NCBI GenBank assembly: GCA_949296415.1
Contig: CASFQC010000003.1
Span: forward strand, 1-64,000
Length of the DNA: 64,000 bases
Direction of reading: 5' to 3'
Origin: an uncultured Bacteroides sp.
GTDB lineage: Bacteria; Bacteroidota; Bacteroidia; Bacteroidales; Bacteroidaceae
Shown: positions 36,113 through 45,758 of the stretch, one piece after another
How positions within the stretch are numbered: the stretch's first letter is position 1
Layout: the number at the start of each line of letters is the position of its first letter
Notes under the pieces: generated by a model
The model's input: the letters and a program-made list of their open reading frames with translations, nothing else
Databases searched by the model: none
What the model was told of the DNA's origin: nothing
Made by a program: the position numbers and the translations under genes

Positions 36113-38143
36113 TTACCAGATAGACACGCGTTTGTCCTCCGGCAAGAACATAGGATCGTTCTCGGTAATGTGGAAAGCCTCATACCAGGCATTTATATGG
36201 GGCATCTGTCCGTTGACGCGCCATTCACCCAAAGAGTGCACATCCATCTTGGTCAGGTAGTTCACAAATTCGGGGCGCACATTGTTGGCCCATACCCCGG
36301 CATAAGCCAGGAAGAAGCGTTGTTCGGGAGTCAGCCCGTCCACCGTAGGCAGCGGGTTGCCGGCAGTGGCTTTCTTGAACGCCTGATAAGCCACCTGCAG
36401 GCCTCCGTAGTCGGCAATGTTCTCGCCCAGCGTCTGCTTGCCGTTGGCATGCAGTCCGGGAGCCACCTGAATGCTGTCAAAGAAGTTCACCATCACCTGT
36501 GCACGTTCGTTGAAACGCTCGGCATCTTCGGCCGTCCACCAGTCTTTCAGGTTGCCTTCCTTGTCGTACTGACGGCCTTGGTCGTCGAACCCGTGAGTCA
36601 TCTCATGGCCTATGACCACACCTATGGCGCCGTAATTGAAGGCGTCATCGGCATTCATGTCAAAGAAAGGCGGTTGCAGTATGCCGGCGGGGAAACAAAT
36701 CTCGTTAGTGGTGGGGTTATAATAAGCGTTTACAGTCTGCGGAGTCATGTGCCATTCTTCCTTGTCCACGGGCTTTCCGGCCTTGGCCATGTTCTCGTCG
36801 CTTGCCCACACGATGGCGCGCTCTATGTTGGCATAGAAGGAATCGTCCTTGATGTCCAGTGTGGAATAGTCCTTCCACTTATCGGGATAGCCTATCTTCA
36901 CATGGAAAGCGGCCAGTTTCTCCAGCGCGCGGGTCTTGGTGCTGTCACCCATCCACTCCAGGTTCTTGATGCGCTCGCCCAAAGCGTCCTGCAGGTTCTT
37001 CACCAGAGCCACCATGCGCTCCTTGGAAGCTGCGGGAAAATATTTCTCCACATACAGCTGACCTACAGCCTCGCCCAGCACGCCACTTACGGTAGACACG
37101 GCACGTTTCCAGCGGGGCTGCATCTCCTGGGTTCCGTTCATGGTGCGGCTGTAGAAGTCGAAGTTCTGTTCCACAAAGTCATCGCTCAGGCAGGCAGCGG
37201 CATGGTCTATGAGCTTCCACTGCAAGTAAATCACCTGTTGGTCTACGGGAAGGGTATCCAGCACCTTGACGGCCTCGGCCAGCGCCTCGGGTTGGCCCAC
37301 GATGATTTCCTTCACATCCTTCAGGCCCAGGTTGGTGAGGTAAGCGTCCCAGCCGAAAGAAGCATACTGTTTCTTTATGTCGTCCAGCGTCATTTTGTTG
37401 TAGTTGGCGTGCGGGTCACGCAGCTCCACCATGCTGCGGAAAGCCTTGGCCAGACGTGTCTCCACATCCATCACCACGTCACGTCCCTTTTGTGCGGCAG
37501 CCTCGTCGAATCCGGCCAGCTGGAGCATCTTCACCACATGTACCTTGAAAGCCTCGCGCACCTTGGTCGTGGCCTCGTCCTCGGCCAGGTAATAGTCGCG
37601 CTCGCCCATGCTCAGTCCGGCCTGGCTGGTGTACACGGCGTTCATCCCGCTGTTCATCTGGTCGGCACCCACTCCTGTGCCCAGATAGCTGGTGATGCCC
37701 CTGCGCTCCAGCGAGCCAAGCAGCGCATACACTTCGCTCTTGTCCTTCAGTGCGGCAATCTCTTCCAGTTCGCCTTTGATGGGAGCCACACCGTCCTGGT
37801 TCAGCTTCACGCTGTCCATGGCCACATTGTAGAGCACACTTATTTTCTGTGCTACGGAGCCTTCCTCATGACTGCCGTTGGCCAGTTCCTCTATAAGTCC
37901 CTGCATCTGCTTGCGGTTGTTCTCGGACAATATGGTGAAAGAGCCATACTGCGGATACTCGGCGGTAAGCGGGTGGTTCTTCATCCAGCCTCCGCAGGCA
38001 TACTGATAGAAGTCGGTACCAGGCAAAGCCGTGGTGTCAAGGTTGGCCAGATCAATGCCTATGGTCTGCCCCGTCTTGCCACTGTTGCACGAAGCCAGCA
38101 TAGCGCAGGCAGCCGCAACGGAAAGATAATGTTTCAAATTCAT
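36113..38143 (-). CDS. pepO: M13-family zinc metallopeptidase, lipoprotein
   Basis: A 676-residue neprilysin-like endopeptidase. The signal sequence ends in the lipobox LASC (residues 16-19), so it is lipid-anchored in the envelope. The catalytic HEMTH is at 513-517 (VIGHEMTHGFDD), with the downstream glutamate in ENIADYGG (574-581) and NAYYNPTTNEICFPAGILQPPFF before it. The usual C-terminal CxxW motif is altered to VSIW. It cleaves oligopeptides by family analogy. The start at 38143 is used because the lipoprotein signal begins there; the longer in-frame extension to 38284 crosses the promoter element. Confidence 0.93.
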   Translation of the reverse strand: MNLKHYLSVAAACAMLASCNSGKTGQTIGIDLANLDTTALPGTDFYQYACGGWMKNHPLTAEYPQYGSFTILSENNRKQMQGLIEELANGSHEEGSVAQKISVLYNVAMDSVKLNQDGVAPIKGELEEIAALKDKSEVYALLGSLERRGITSYLGTGVGADQMNSGMNAVYTSQAGLSMGERDYYLAEDEATTKVREAFKVHVVKMLQLAGFDEAAAQKGRDVVMDVETRLAKAFRSMVELRDPHANYNKMTLDDIKKQYASFGWDAYLTNLGLKDVKEIIVGQPEALAEAVKVLDTLPVDQQVIYLQWKLIDHAAACLSDDFVEQNFDFYSRTMNGTQEMQPRWKRAVSTVSGVLGEAVGQLYVEKYFPAASKERMVALVKNLQDALGERIKNLEWMGDSTKTRALEKLAAFHVKIGYPDKWKDYSTLDIKDDSFYANIERAIVWASDENMAKAGKPVDKEEWHMTPQTVNAYYNPTTNEICFPAGILQPPFFDMNADDAFNYGAIGVVIGHEMTHGFDDQGRQYDKEGNLKDWWTAEDAERFNERAQVMVNFFDSIQVAPGLHANGKQTLGENIADYGGLQVAYQAFKKATAGNPLPTVDGLTPEQRFFLAYAGVWANNVRPEFVNYLTKMDVHSLGEWRVNGQMPHINAWYEAFHITENDPMFLPEDKRVSIW

Positions 38144-38187
38144 AATTAAAATATTTAAAGATTGATTAGTGTACTTCATTCGGGCAG

Positions 38188-38195
38188 CAAAGGTA
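38188..38195 (-). promoter_or_regulatory. -7 element for the M13 peptidase gene
   Basis: Minus-strand TACCTTTG, a full TAnnTTTG match 44 bases before the start at 38143. Confidence 0.5.
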
Positions 38196-38363
38196 CACAT
38201 TTCAAGTGTAAAGTACCTGCATCGGAAGCGTTTTTTACAGGAGAAAGAGGAAGGAGAAGGCATTCCCGCATAAACAGGTTCCATGCAGACGTAGCTTCTT
38301 CCCTGTCATGGCTGCACGGCAATGCGCACAAGCTTTACCATCATCATCGTGGATGATACATAC

Positions 38364-38402
38364 CATCATCAGGGATGACGCCTGGTATCATCCCTGATGA
38401 TG
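38364..38402 (-). terminator. hairpin at the end of the SusCD-enolase locus
   Basis: Perfect 15-bp arms CATCATCAGGGATGA (38364-38378) and TCATCCCTGATGATG (38388-38402), 9-base loop, starting 19 bases after the stop of the enolase-family gene. Further CATCATC/GGATGATA units stand at 38339-38358. Confidence 0.65.
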
Positions 38403-38421
38403 TCAGATGTTGTCTATGAGT

Positions 38422-39636
38422 TCAGCTGAGGAAGCGTATGCCGAAGCCCGGAGTCGTATTGGGATAAAGCCTTCCGCGTTCCAGCTTGTAACCGGAGAAG
38501 CAGATGTCTGCAGAGAAGCAGGTCACGCCCTCAATGGTCGGCGTATTGCCGTAGGCCGCAGCCAGATGGGTGCTGTAACATGTCTTCACAAAGTCGCCCC
38601 ATGAATGCGGCGACGCCATCATGCCCATCTCCTTCAATCTGGGCATCAGCTTACGCCACGGAGTGAAGCCGTAACCCATCACATCTTCCAGATAGATGTC
38701 CAACAGCCGTTCCTTACCGAGACGGAAGTTCAGCTCGCGGTCAGGATTGGCCTCACCGTCGCCCAACAGCGTATTGCGCCGTCCGTGAGCCAAGCACCAC
38801 TCTTTCAGTCGGGCATAGTCGTCCCGGGTTTCCCGGAAAGGTTCCTCTATCCAGAACAGGGGGATGTCCTCTATCCCTTTCAGATACTCTATGAAGTAAT
38901 CGCAGGTGAAGGCATCGTTGCCGTCCACCAGGATGTCACAGTCAGGAAAATTGTCGTATATAAGCCGGGTGACCGCTATATCCGTCTTCAAGCCCTCGTC
39001 CTTGGACATCCACTTTCCTCCGCGCCCTATCTTGACCTTGAGCTGACGGTATCCGTAGTTGTAGTCATACAGGCAGTTTTCCAATATCCGCCCCAATCCT
39101 CCGGGTTTTTCGGCTGGATCCATTTCGTCAAAATAAATCATGCCCGAGTAGCACGAGGTGAGCACAGGATTGTCCTTCCCGCTGATGAGAGCATAGACGG
39201 GCTTGGAGAGGATGACACCCGCCAGGTCGTGCAGGCAGACATCGAACACATAATCGGCCTCATCCAACGTCCCCACTGCCGGAGCGAACACTTCGGCCAC
39301 GCTTTTCCCTCGGATGGCAGAAAACCTCTTCTCCGCCTCTTCACGGCTACCCCGCACCAGTCCCATGCCTTCGGCTCCCTTATCCGTAACCAGCTGGCAG
39401 AACGTAAGGGAAGGACCGGTCCCGTGATGTCCGAGGCGGGAGTTGCGTCCTACAAGGCGGGGATATTTCAGCTGTGCCGAACGAAAGCGCAGTTCTTCAA
39501 TCTTGTGATAAGAAAGCTCGTTCTTGGCATGCTGGTCTCCATAAATGTTTTCTGCAAACAAAGCCGCAGGAGTGGCTGCGGCCACCGATGCCGTAGCCGC
39601 GAGCTTCAGGAAATGTCTTCTTTTCATAATTCTCAT
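38422..39636 (-). CDS. enolase-superfamily (mandelate racemase/muconate lactonising) enzyme, exported
   Basis: A 404-residue protein. The N-terminus is Tat-like: KRRHFLKLAATASVAAATPAALFA, a twin-arginine motif RRHFLK, so it is probably exported folded (starts at 39636 or 39627). Residues after 45 form the capping domain, then the barrel with candidate acid/base lysines in LKVKIGRG, metal ligands in DGNDA, WIEEP and GDGEA, and SPHSWG near the end. The family dehydrates or epimerises sugar acids or similar carboxylates; the substrate is unknown. It is the last gene of a SusC/SusD/DUF3823 locus, so it likely acts on what that system captures. Confidence 0.82.
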   Translation of the reverse strand: MRIMKRRHFLKLAATASVAAATPAALFAENIYGDQHAKNELSYHKIEELRFRSAQLKYPRLVGRNSRLGHHGTGPSLTFCQLVTDKGAEGMGLVRGSREEAEKRFSAIRGKSVAEVFAPAVGTLDEADYVFDVCLHDLAGVILSKPVYALISGKDNPVLTSCYSGMIYFDEMDPAEKPGGLGRILENCLYDYNYGYRQLKVKIGRGGKWMSKDEGLKTDIAVTRLIYDNFPDCDILVDGNDAFTCDYFIEYLKGIEDIPLFWIEEPFRETRDDYARLKEWCLAHGRRNTLLGDGEANPDRELNFRLGKERLLDIYLEDVMGYGFTPWRKLMPRLKEMGMMASPHSWGDFVKTCYSTHLAAAYGNTPTIEGVTCFSADICFSGYKLERGRLYPNTTPGFGIRFLS

Positions 39637-39642
39637 GCATAT

Positions 39643-40323
39643 TTATTTGATTTGTAAAACCTTAGAAAACAGATAATCACTCACGCCCGCAATTTCTATG
39701 CCTATGCGGGCATAAAGGACAGGATAAGAAGAGAGGTCATCAAGCTCCATCTCTATCTGCAATCCGGCCGATGCAGACGGGTTGGCGAGATTCACGCGGC
39801 TGACCGAGCTTACATCGTCCACAAACTGCGTGTTGTTCACCAACAGGAAAGCCGACGTGACCGCCCGTCCTGAAGTGATTTCCTCCAAATCGAAACGTGC
39901 GACCAACCGGTTGCCGTCAACAGAAAACCTCTCATTGCGTATCAGCCAATAAGGCTCTACCTGATACTCGCAAGTGGTATTGCCGCCCACCGTAAGATGC
40001 ACCGTATCGCGGTGATTGACCCACGGACCGTTCTTATCACGCGTAACCAGCTTATATTCACCATTGAACAGCAGGGCCTGGAAAGTGCCGTCCTGCGACA
40101 CGTTGACCGGAATAGGGTCTTTCTTCCCGAAGCCGTCCTGATAAAGCTGCATCTGGACTTTCGCCCCGCTCCCACGCACGCCGATATATTCACCCTGATA
40201 CGTCAGCCTGCCGTAAAGCACAGATTCCGGCCCGTCAAAATTGTCAAAACGGTTACAACCTTGCAAGATACAGAAAACAACGGTCGCTGACAACATATAA
40301 AATATTATGGAATTGTATTTCAT
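39643..40323 (-). CDS. DUF3823 surface lipoprotein
   Basis: A 226-residue lipoprotein with lipobox LQGC at residues about 20-23. It matches the DUF3823 pattern seen beside SusD genes: GPESVLYGRLTYQGEYIGVRG, VQMQLYQDGFGKKDPIPVNVSQDGTFQALLFNGEYKLV, then a second immunoglobulin-like half (SAFLLVNNTQFVDDVSSVSRV). Probably an accessory glycan- or ligand-binding protein on the cell surface. It lies 33 bases after susD and 6 bases before the enolase-family gene, all on one transcript. Confidence 0.85.
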   Translation of the reverse strand: MKYNSIIFYMLSATVVFCILQGCNRFDNFDGPESVLYGRLTYQGEYIGVRGSGAKVQMQLYQDGFGKKDPIPVNVSQDGTFQALLFNGEYKLVTRDKNGPWVNHRDTVHLTVGGNTTCEYQVEPYWLIRNERFSVDGNRLVARFDLEEITSGRAVTSAFLLVNNTQFVDDVSSVSRVNLANPSASAGLQIEMELDDLSSYPVLYARIGIEIAGVSDYLFSKVLQIK

Positions 40324-40356
40324 AGCCGCATTTTTTAGATTAATAGATTAGACACA

Positions 40357-42177
40357 TTATTGATAGGGATTCTTCGTCAGATTCGGATTGTTGTTGAGCC
40401 ACTCCTGATCCATGAAATTGTAGTAGTTCCTCAGTTGGAAATAGCGTGGATAAGGAGCCATATACGCCTTCTTTTTTTCAAAGACCCATTTCCCGTCCCT
40501 CGGATCTCCGGGCTGGTGTATAACATAGGGGAAAAGCACATACAATACGGCCTGGGGATTGTTCTCATCTCCGTTCCATATCTTGTGCGCCAGCCTCCAC
40601 CGCTTCAGGTCCCACCAACGGTGGTTCTCAAAAGCGAACTCCACCCTACGCTCGCGTACTATGTCGTCCAGCGTGACGGAGGCGAGCGGCTGGATACCTG
40701 CCCGTTCGCGCACCTGATTGATATAGGTCACCGCTGCAGGGTCGCCTAGTTCCATGGCAGCCTCTGCGGCAATGAGCAGGATTTCCGCATACCTGAACTG
40801 CACGTACCATACTTCGCTTCCGCGCGATATGGTTCCGGCAGAAGTCGTCTCGTCAAGATACTTGCGGATATTGAAACCGCTTTTGTTAATGTTGTTGTCA
40901 CTGTTCTCCACCGGACCGTTCAGCGCGGTGATGACATTGCCTTCTTCATCCGTACTACCGCAAGTGCCGGTCTCCGTCTGCCATACGCCGTCCTTCAGAT
41001 ATTTCCTCCCTGCCTGGAACAGTACTTTCCCGCCTTTGAACTCCGCTCCGGGATAAACGACCGTTCCCCAGAGGCGGGCATCCTTACCGGCAAACGCATC
41101 TTCGGGACTGTCGTAATACACATAATCCCCGTCCGGCCCGTTAGTCCGGATTGTCCCGTCACGGTTATCGGCATATTCGAAATCCTCCACCAGGTTCAGC
41201 ACAGGTGTCATGACGCTTCCTCCCTGGTCTTCCTTAGCGGAAATCATAATGTTGTTTGTGGTAAACTGATGCGTCAGTCCCGGATACTTATAATCCGTAG
41301 CCCAAATCACTTCCACATTATTTTCCTTGACGGTGACCGCGTTATAAAAGTTCCTGCCCTTGTCCTCCTCAGTGTCCTGCAACCGGTACTTGCCGCCCTC
41401 CATCACTTCCTTACAGGCCTGCAAGGCAATCTCATAATACCTTTCAGCTTCAGAAGCGTCAATGCCGATTTCCCCATTGGCTGTGCGTACAGGCTCTTCC
41501 ATCAGACTGTTGTATCGGGCTATGGACGCCGCATAGAGCGCGGCCCGTGCCTTCAAAGCCAAGGCTGCCCACTTCGTAGCCCTTGCTGCATTGACGGAAG
41601 GTTCTTCGGGCAACATACCGTCTTCCACAATCTCCGTACATTCGCCAATCACATAGTCATAGGAATCTTTTTCAGTAGCCCTGGGCAACCGCAATGTCTC
41701 TATATCCATCCCTGGCGTATATTCCATTACCTGATCGCCGACCAGCGGAATGCCGCCAAGCCCGCGTATGGTATTGAAATATGTCCACGCCCTCAGGAAC
41801 CTGACTTCCCCTTCGAACCGCATCTTCTCCTCCACGCTCAGGCCGGAATTTCGGATACTTTGCAGCAACTGGTTGATATTCCGTATCAGAGTGTACGGAT
41901 AGATGCGCCACAGGTCATCGGCAAAGCTTGCGGTCTGGTCCGGTCCTCCATTGGACAGGCAAGCCTCATCCAAACAAATAAACGAATTGCTGTCCTCCAG
42001 TTTCTGCCCCCATCTGGCACGGCCATATATGTTGGCCAGTGCAGACATTATCATTTTCGGGTCGCCGAACACATCCTCGTCAGAGAGCAACTGGTCAGGC
42101 TTCCTATCCAAAAAGCCTGAACAAGACACCAAAGCCATAAGTATGGCAGCAAAGCAAAAAAATCTATATGTTTTCAT
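40357..42177 (-). CDS. SusD/RagB-family nutrient-binding lipoprotein
   Basis: A 606-residue outer-surface lipoprotein (lipobox LVSC near residue 19). It has the SusD layout: N-terminal DRKPDQLLSDEDVF, the TPR-rich body with GEVRFLRAWTYFNTIRGLGGIPLV, ATKWAALALKARAALYAA, and the C-terminal VRERRVEFAFENHRWWDLKRWR followed by FPYVIHQPGDPRDG. SusD proteins form a lid over the SusC pore. It is 4 bases downstream of the susC-type gene. Confidence 0.95.
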   Translation of the reverse strand: MKTYRFFCFAAILMALVSCSGFLDRKPDQLLSDEDVFGDPKMIMSALANIYGRARWGQKLEDSNSFICLDEACLSNGGPDQTASFADDLWRIYPYTLIRNINQLLQSIRNSGLSVEEKMRFEGEVRFLRAWTYFNTIRGLGGIPLVGDQVMEYTPGMDIETLRLPRATEKDSYDYVIGECTEIVEDGMLPEEPSVNAARATKWAALALKARAALYAASIARYNSLMEEPVRTANGEIGIDASEAERYYEIALQACKEVMEGGKYRLQDTEEDKGRNFYNAVTVKENNVEVIWATDYKYPGLTHQFTTNNIMISAKEDQGGSVMTPVLNLVEDFEYADNRDGTIRTNGPDGDYVYYDSPEDAFAGKDARLWGTVVYPGAEFKGGKVLFQAGRKYLKDGVWQTETGTCGSTDEEGNVITALNGPVENSDNNINKSGFNIRKYLDETTSAGTISRGSEVWYVQFRYAEILLIAAEAAMELGDPAAVTYINQVRERAGIQPLASVTLDDIVRERRVEFAFENHRWWDLKRWRLAHKIWNGDENNPQAVLYVLFPYVIHQPGDPRDGKWVFEKKKAYMAPYPRYFQLRNYYNFMDQEWLNNNPNLTKNPYQ

Positions 42178-42181
42178 ACTT

Positions 42182-45100
42182 TCAGAATTTTATGTTAAAG
42201 CCCAAACTGATAAGTCTCGTAGTAGGATACTGCATGCCTGAGTTGGATACGACTTCCGGGTCTATCCCGTCTATGTTGGCCAGATAGAAAAGATTCTCCC
42301 CGGAAAGATACAGACGTATGTTCTGTGCCCTCAACATCTTATTCACAGCTTCAGGCATCGTATACCCCAATTCAAAGTTTTTAAGTTTGATATATGTCAC
42401 ATTGTGTGTCCAAAAAGCACTCTTCCAGTAATTGCTATGGTCTCCGTTGCCGGCAAGCATGGTCGGGTATTTGCCCGGAATCAGCTCGCTTGCCGGATCC
42501 GAGGGGTCACTCAGATGCCATTGGTCTTCCAACATGAACTGTGCGGAATTTCCACCGTTTGTAAAAGGTACACGTAATTCGCGGTCTTGAGTCCATGTCG
42601 TGCAACTGGCTCCCGTAAAATCCATGGCCCAATCAAAGCCCTTCCACTGAAAAGCGAAATTCAATCCGAAGTTAAGGGCCGGCAGACTTCCTTCCGTATA
42701 TCCTATAGGACGCTGGTCAAGCTCGTTGATAATCTTGTCGCCATTCACATCCTTATACTTTATGTCACCCGGACGTAACGTCTTATTGCCCTGCCGGTCG
42801 TTGTCTATGGGATAGGAAGCTATTTCTTCCCATGACTGGAATTGTCCGGCCACCTCATATCCCCAGCTGATGGAATTCATACGGTGGTGTTTTGAGTTCC
42901 GGTACTCATCCCACGAGTTTCCGAAAATGGGCTTATACTGTTCCCAGTCAAAATGCCTCGAATAACTGAAATTGCCGCCGACCGAATACACGAAATCACC
43001 GGCAGAATGATTCCACGTGACAGAACCGTCTATTCCCCTATGGACATCCGAGTTCAGATTCTCTTCAGGCAAATCAAATCCGGCTTCATCGGGGATAAGC
43101 ACATCATACCGGGAAGCGGGCAGCCCTGTACGCTTACGATGAAAGAAATCGAACGAGCCCATCAAATGGTTATTGAACAGTCCGAAATCTATCCCCACAT
43201 CAAATATCTTGGCCTTAATCCAGGATATATTGGTGACCGGCAGGCTGCGCGGCTCAGCTCCGATGTAATATTCCCCATCAAGCACCGCACCGGTCTTGTC
43301 GTAATTATATCCGGAAAGGTAATCAAAAGCCGCATAACCATCCACGTTATCGTCGCCCAACAAGCCGTAGGAAGCTCGTATCTTGAAATCACTTACAACC
43401 GGAGACAGAAAGCTCCGTTTCCAGAAGTCTTCTTCCGAAATCCTCCATCCTGCGGAGACAGACGGGAACAATCCCCAACGATGGTCAGGAGGAAACTTCC
43501 AAGACCCGTCATAACGGGCAGACACTTCCAGCAAATATTTCTGCGCGTAATTATAATGGACCCTACCGATGTAGCCTAACCTTGCCTCGGTCATATCGCC
43601 ATGATCGTCAAACGAGTCCATCATCTGATAGTCGAACAGATGCAATGAATTGGAGACCGGGACGCCATGCATGTCAAAATAGGGATTGACTTTCTTGAAC
43701 GACTCCACACTGGCCACCGCATCAATCCCATGCAAGCCGAAAGTCCTGTTATAGGTAAGCTGTATCTGTCCCTTTATCTCTTCCTTACGGTATACGGTTC
43801 TCTTCAGGACGGGATTGTCCATGCTGAAAAGAACAGGATAAGTATCCGTATTCTCATCATATCCGTACAACTTGTACGTGTTCTCCTGTGTGTCCGAGTA
43901 CTTCTGTGAATAAAAATAAGAAAAGAGACCTTTCAGCTTCAATCCTTTCAACAGTTCATATTCCGCCGTGACATTCAGCTGGGCCACCCGATACGTTTCT
44001 TCCGACCGTCCGGACACATCATAATTCAGTATGGCAAAGTTACTGTCCCCGTAGGTGGAAGTCTGGGCCGGATACTTCGGATTGTCATTGGCATACGGAC
44101 GGACCGTAGGCAGATTCCTATACAAGCCTAAGAATGGAGCCTTAATGTCATCCCCAGGAACGCCGGGATGCTTCTTCTGCTCAATGCGTCCGCTGAATTG
44201 CGCTCCTATTTTCAACCTGTCAGACACATCCGCCTCTATATTCAACTGGACATTAGTCCGATTGAAATTGCCGTAATTCACAACGACAGACTCCTGTATT
44301 GTATTGCTTACACCCATATAGTAACGGATTCTGTCCGAACCTCCCGAAATATTGGCGCCCACGTAAGACTGGGCACTTGTCCGGAAAATGTAATCATACC
44401 AGTCAAAGGGCCGGTAACCTTTTTCCGTTCCCTGTTCCCACTTCCGCAAATCCTCCTTAGTATAACGCGGACTCCGGTTCCCTGTAATGGCGTCGGACTG
44501 CATGTAACTCCTCACGTAAGTCACAGCGTCAGCCGGTCTCGGATATTGCAGCATAGACTGCCAGCCATAACGGGCGTTAATGTTGACTGTATTCCGGCTC
44601 TTCAGCTTGCCTTTCTTTGTAGTCACCACAATAACTCCGTTTGCAGCCTGCAAGCCGTATATGGCGGCAGAGGCATCTTTCAACACAGATATGGACTCTA
44701 TATCGTTATAGTCAATCTGATTGAACTGGCCCTCATTCTGCTGCACGCCGTCAATGACAAAAAGTGGCGTACCCATGTTACGGATACTGATTTTGGTGGT
44801 AGCGCCTGGTCCGTGAGAACCGTCATCCGACCGGAAATTCAGCCCCGCCACCTTTCCGGCCAAGGCTCCGGAGGTGACCGGAGAAGAAGAACGAGCGATT
44901 GCCTTGGATTGTACCGTGCTGATGGCTCCTGTCAGCGTAGGTTTCTTCATCCCTGTGCCATAACCGGTGATGACCAACTCATCCAACACATTATTGTCCG
45001 CCACCAGACGTACACGCAGATTGGAATTTCCGTCTACAGTGACGCTCCGAGGCAGAAAGCCCACATAGGATATTTCCAAGACATCCCCCCGGGCGCTTCT

Positions 45101-45622
45101 TATCTCAAAAGCCCCATACATATCTGATACGGCGCCAATGTCTGTACCCTTCAGCTTGATGCTTGCACCGACCAAGGGTTCCCCGGTCTCGTCCATAACT
45201 ACGCCTTTCACTTGAACCTGCTGCCGGTCCGTACCTTGTCCCGCATTGTCGGTGTCTGAAGCGGAAGTTCCTTTCCGGAACAAAGTCACCTGATTTTTGA
45301 CAACGGTATAAGCCAGCCGTGTATGTCTCAATATCTTATCCAATATGTCCGGCAAGCTTTTCTGCTTTTCCTGTACCGTTATCCGTTCTTCCAGCATTGG
45401 CCTGACGCTATCCGAATACAGGAAGACATATTCACTGTCTGCTTCAATTTGTTTCAGCACATCTCCTATGGTTCCATCTTTTATGCTGACAGACAGCAAG
45501 GTGTCATATCTTCCTTGCGCGCTTACTCCACAAGTGCACAGAACCAATGTCCATAAGATGACAAGCCGAACGGCATAACATTTTTTATCAAACCGTTCTT
45601 TCGCACAAAACTGATTATTCAT
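42182..45622 (-). CDS. SusC/RagA-family TonB-linked outer-membrane transporter with STN domain
   Basis: A 1146-residue protein. After the signal peptide (WTLVLCTCGVSAQ) comes an STN domain (SIKDGTIGDVLKQIEADSEYVFLY, residues about 45-110), which marks transducers that signal to a FecR/ECF-sigma pair. Next are a carboxypeptidase-like domain (VKGVVMDETGEPLVGASIKLKG), the plug (ITGYGTGMKKPTLTGAISTV, FVIDGVQQNEGQFNQIDYNDIESISVLKDASAAIYG) and a long barrel ending TTRLISLGFNIKF. It imports the ligand captured by SusD. The FecR and sigma genes lie directly upstream on the same strand, fitting trans-envelope control. Confidence 0.95.
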   Translation of the reverse strand: MNNQFCAKERFDKKCYAVRLVILWTLVLCTCGVSAQGRYDTLLSVSIKDGTIGDVLKQIEADSEYVFLYSDSVRPMLEERITVQEKQKSLPDILDKILRHTRLAYTVVKNQVTLFRKGTSASDTDNAGQGTDRQQVQVKGVVMDETGEPLVGASIKLKGTDIGAVSDMYGAFEIRSARGDVLEISYVGFLPRSVTVDGNSNLRVRLVADNNVLDELVITGYGTGMKKPTLTGAISTVQSKAIARSSSPVTSGALAGKVAGLNFRSDDGSHGPGATTKISIRNMGTPLFVIDGVQQNEGQFNQIDYNDIESISVLKDASAAIYGLQAANGVIVVTTKKGKLKSRNTVNINARYGWQSMLQYPRPADAVTYVRSYMQSDAITGNRSPRYTKEDLRKWEQGTEKGYRPFDWYDYIFRTSAQSYVGANISGGSDRIRYYMGVSNTIQESVVVNYGNFNRTNVQLNIEADVSDRLKIGAQFSGRIEQKKHPGVPGDDIKAPFLGLYRNLPTVRPYANDNPKYPAQTSTYGDSNFAILNYDVSGRSEETYRVAQLNVTAEYELLKGLKLKGLFSYFYSQKYSDTQENTYKLYGYDENTDTYPVLFSMDNPVLKRTVYRKEEIKGQIQLTYNRTFGLHGIDAVASVESFKKVNPYFDMHGVPVSNSLHLFDYQMMDSFDDHGDMTEARLGYIGRVHYNYAQKYLLEVSARYDGSWKFPPDHRWGLFPSVSAGWRISEEDFWKRSFLSPVVSDFKIRASYGLLGDDNVDGYAAFDYLSGYNYDKTGAVLDGEYYIGAEPRSLPVTNISWIKAKIFDVGIDFGLFNNHLMGSFDFFHRKRTGLPASRYDVLIPDEAGFDLPEENLNSDVHRGIDGSVTWNHSAGDFVYSVGGNFSYSRHFDWEQYKPIFGNSWDEYRNSKHHRMNSISWGYEVAGQFQSWEEIASYPIDNDRQGNKTLRPGDIKYKDVNGDKIINELDQRPIGYTEGSLPALNFGLNFAFQWKGFDWAMDFTGASCTTWTQDRELRVPFTNGGNSAQFMLEDQWHLSDPSDPASELIPGKYPTMLAGNGDHSNYWKSAFWTHNVTYIKLKNFELGYTMPEAVNKMLRAQNIRLYLSGENLFYLANIDGIDPEVVSNSGMQYPTTRLISLGFNIKF

Positions 45623-45758
45623 ACTTTTGCATTAGATTTTGGATTTTTTACTGATGAATTTAAAGTCTCTCGCCGAGCCGGATAATATGCCCCTATTATT
45701 CGGCTCTTTGTTTTTCTTACTGTTCTTGTTCCATAGGCAAAATATTTGAAAATCAACA

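Noticed and set aside
36035..38149. 704-codon open frame on the plus strand opposite the M13 peptidase gene
   Set aside because: It exactly mirrors the peptidase gene, its protein has no recognisable domain, and such antisense frames arise from the codon bias of the real gene, which has an intact active site.
38339..38402. CATCATC/GATGATA units as a CRISPR-like array
   Set aside because: The units have no regular spacing and form one hairpin; they fit a terminator at the end of the SusCD locus.
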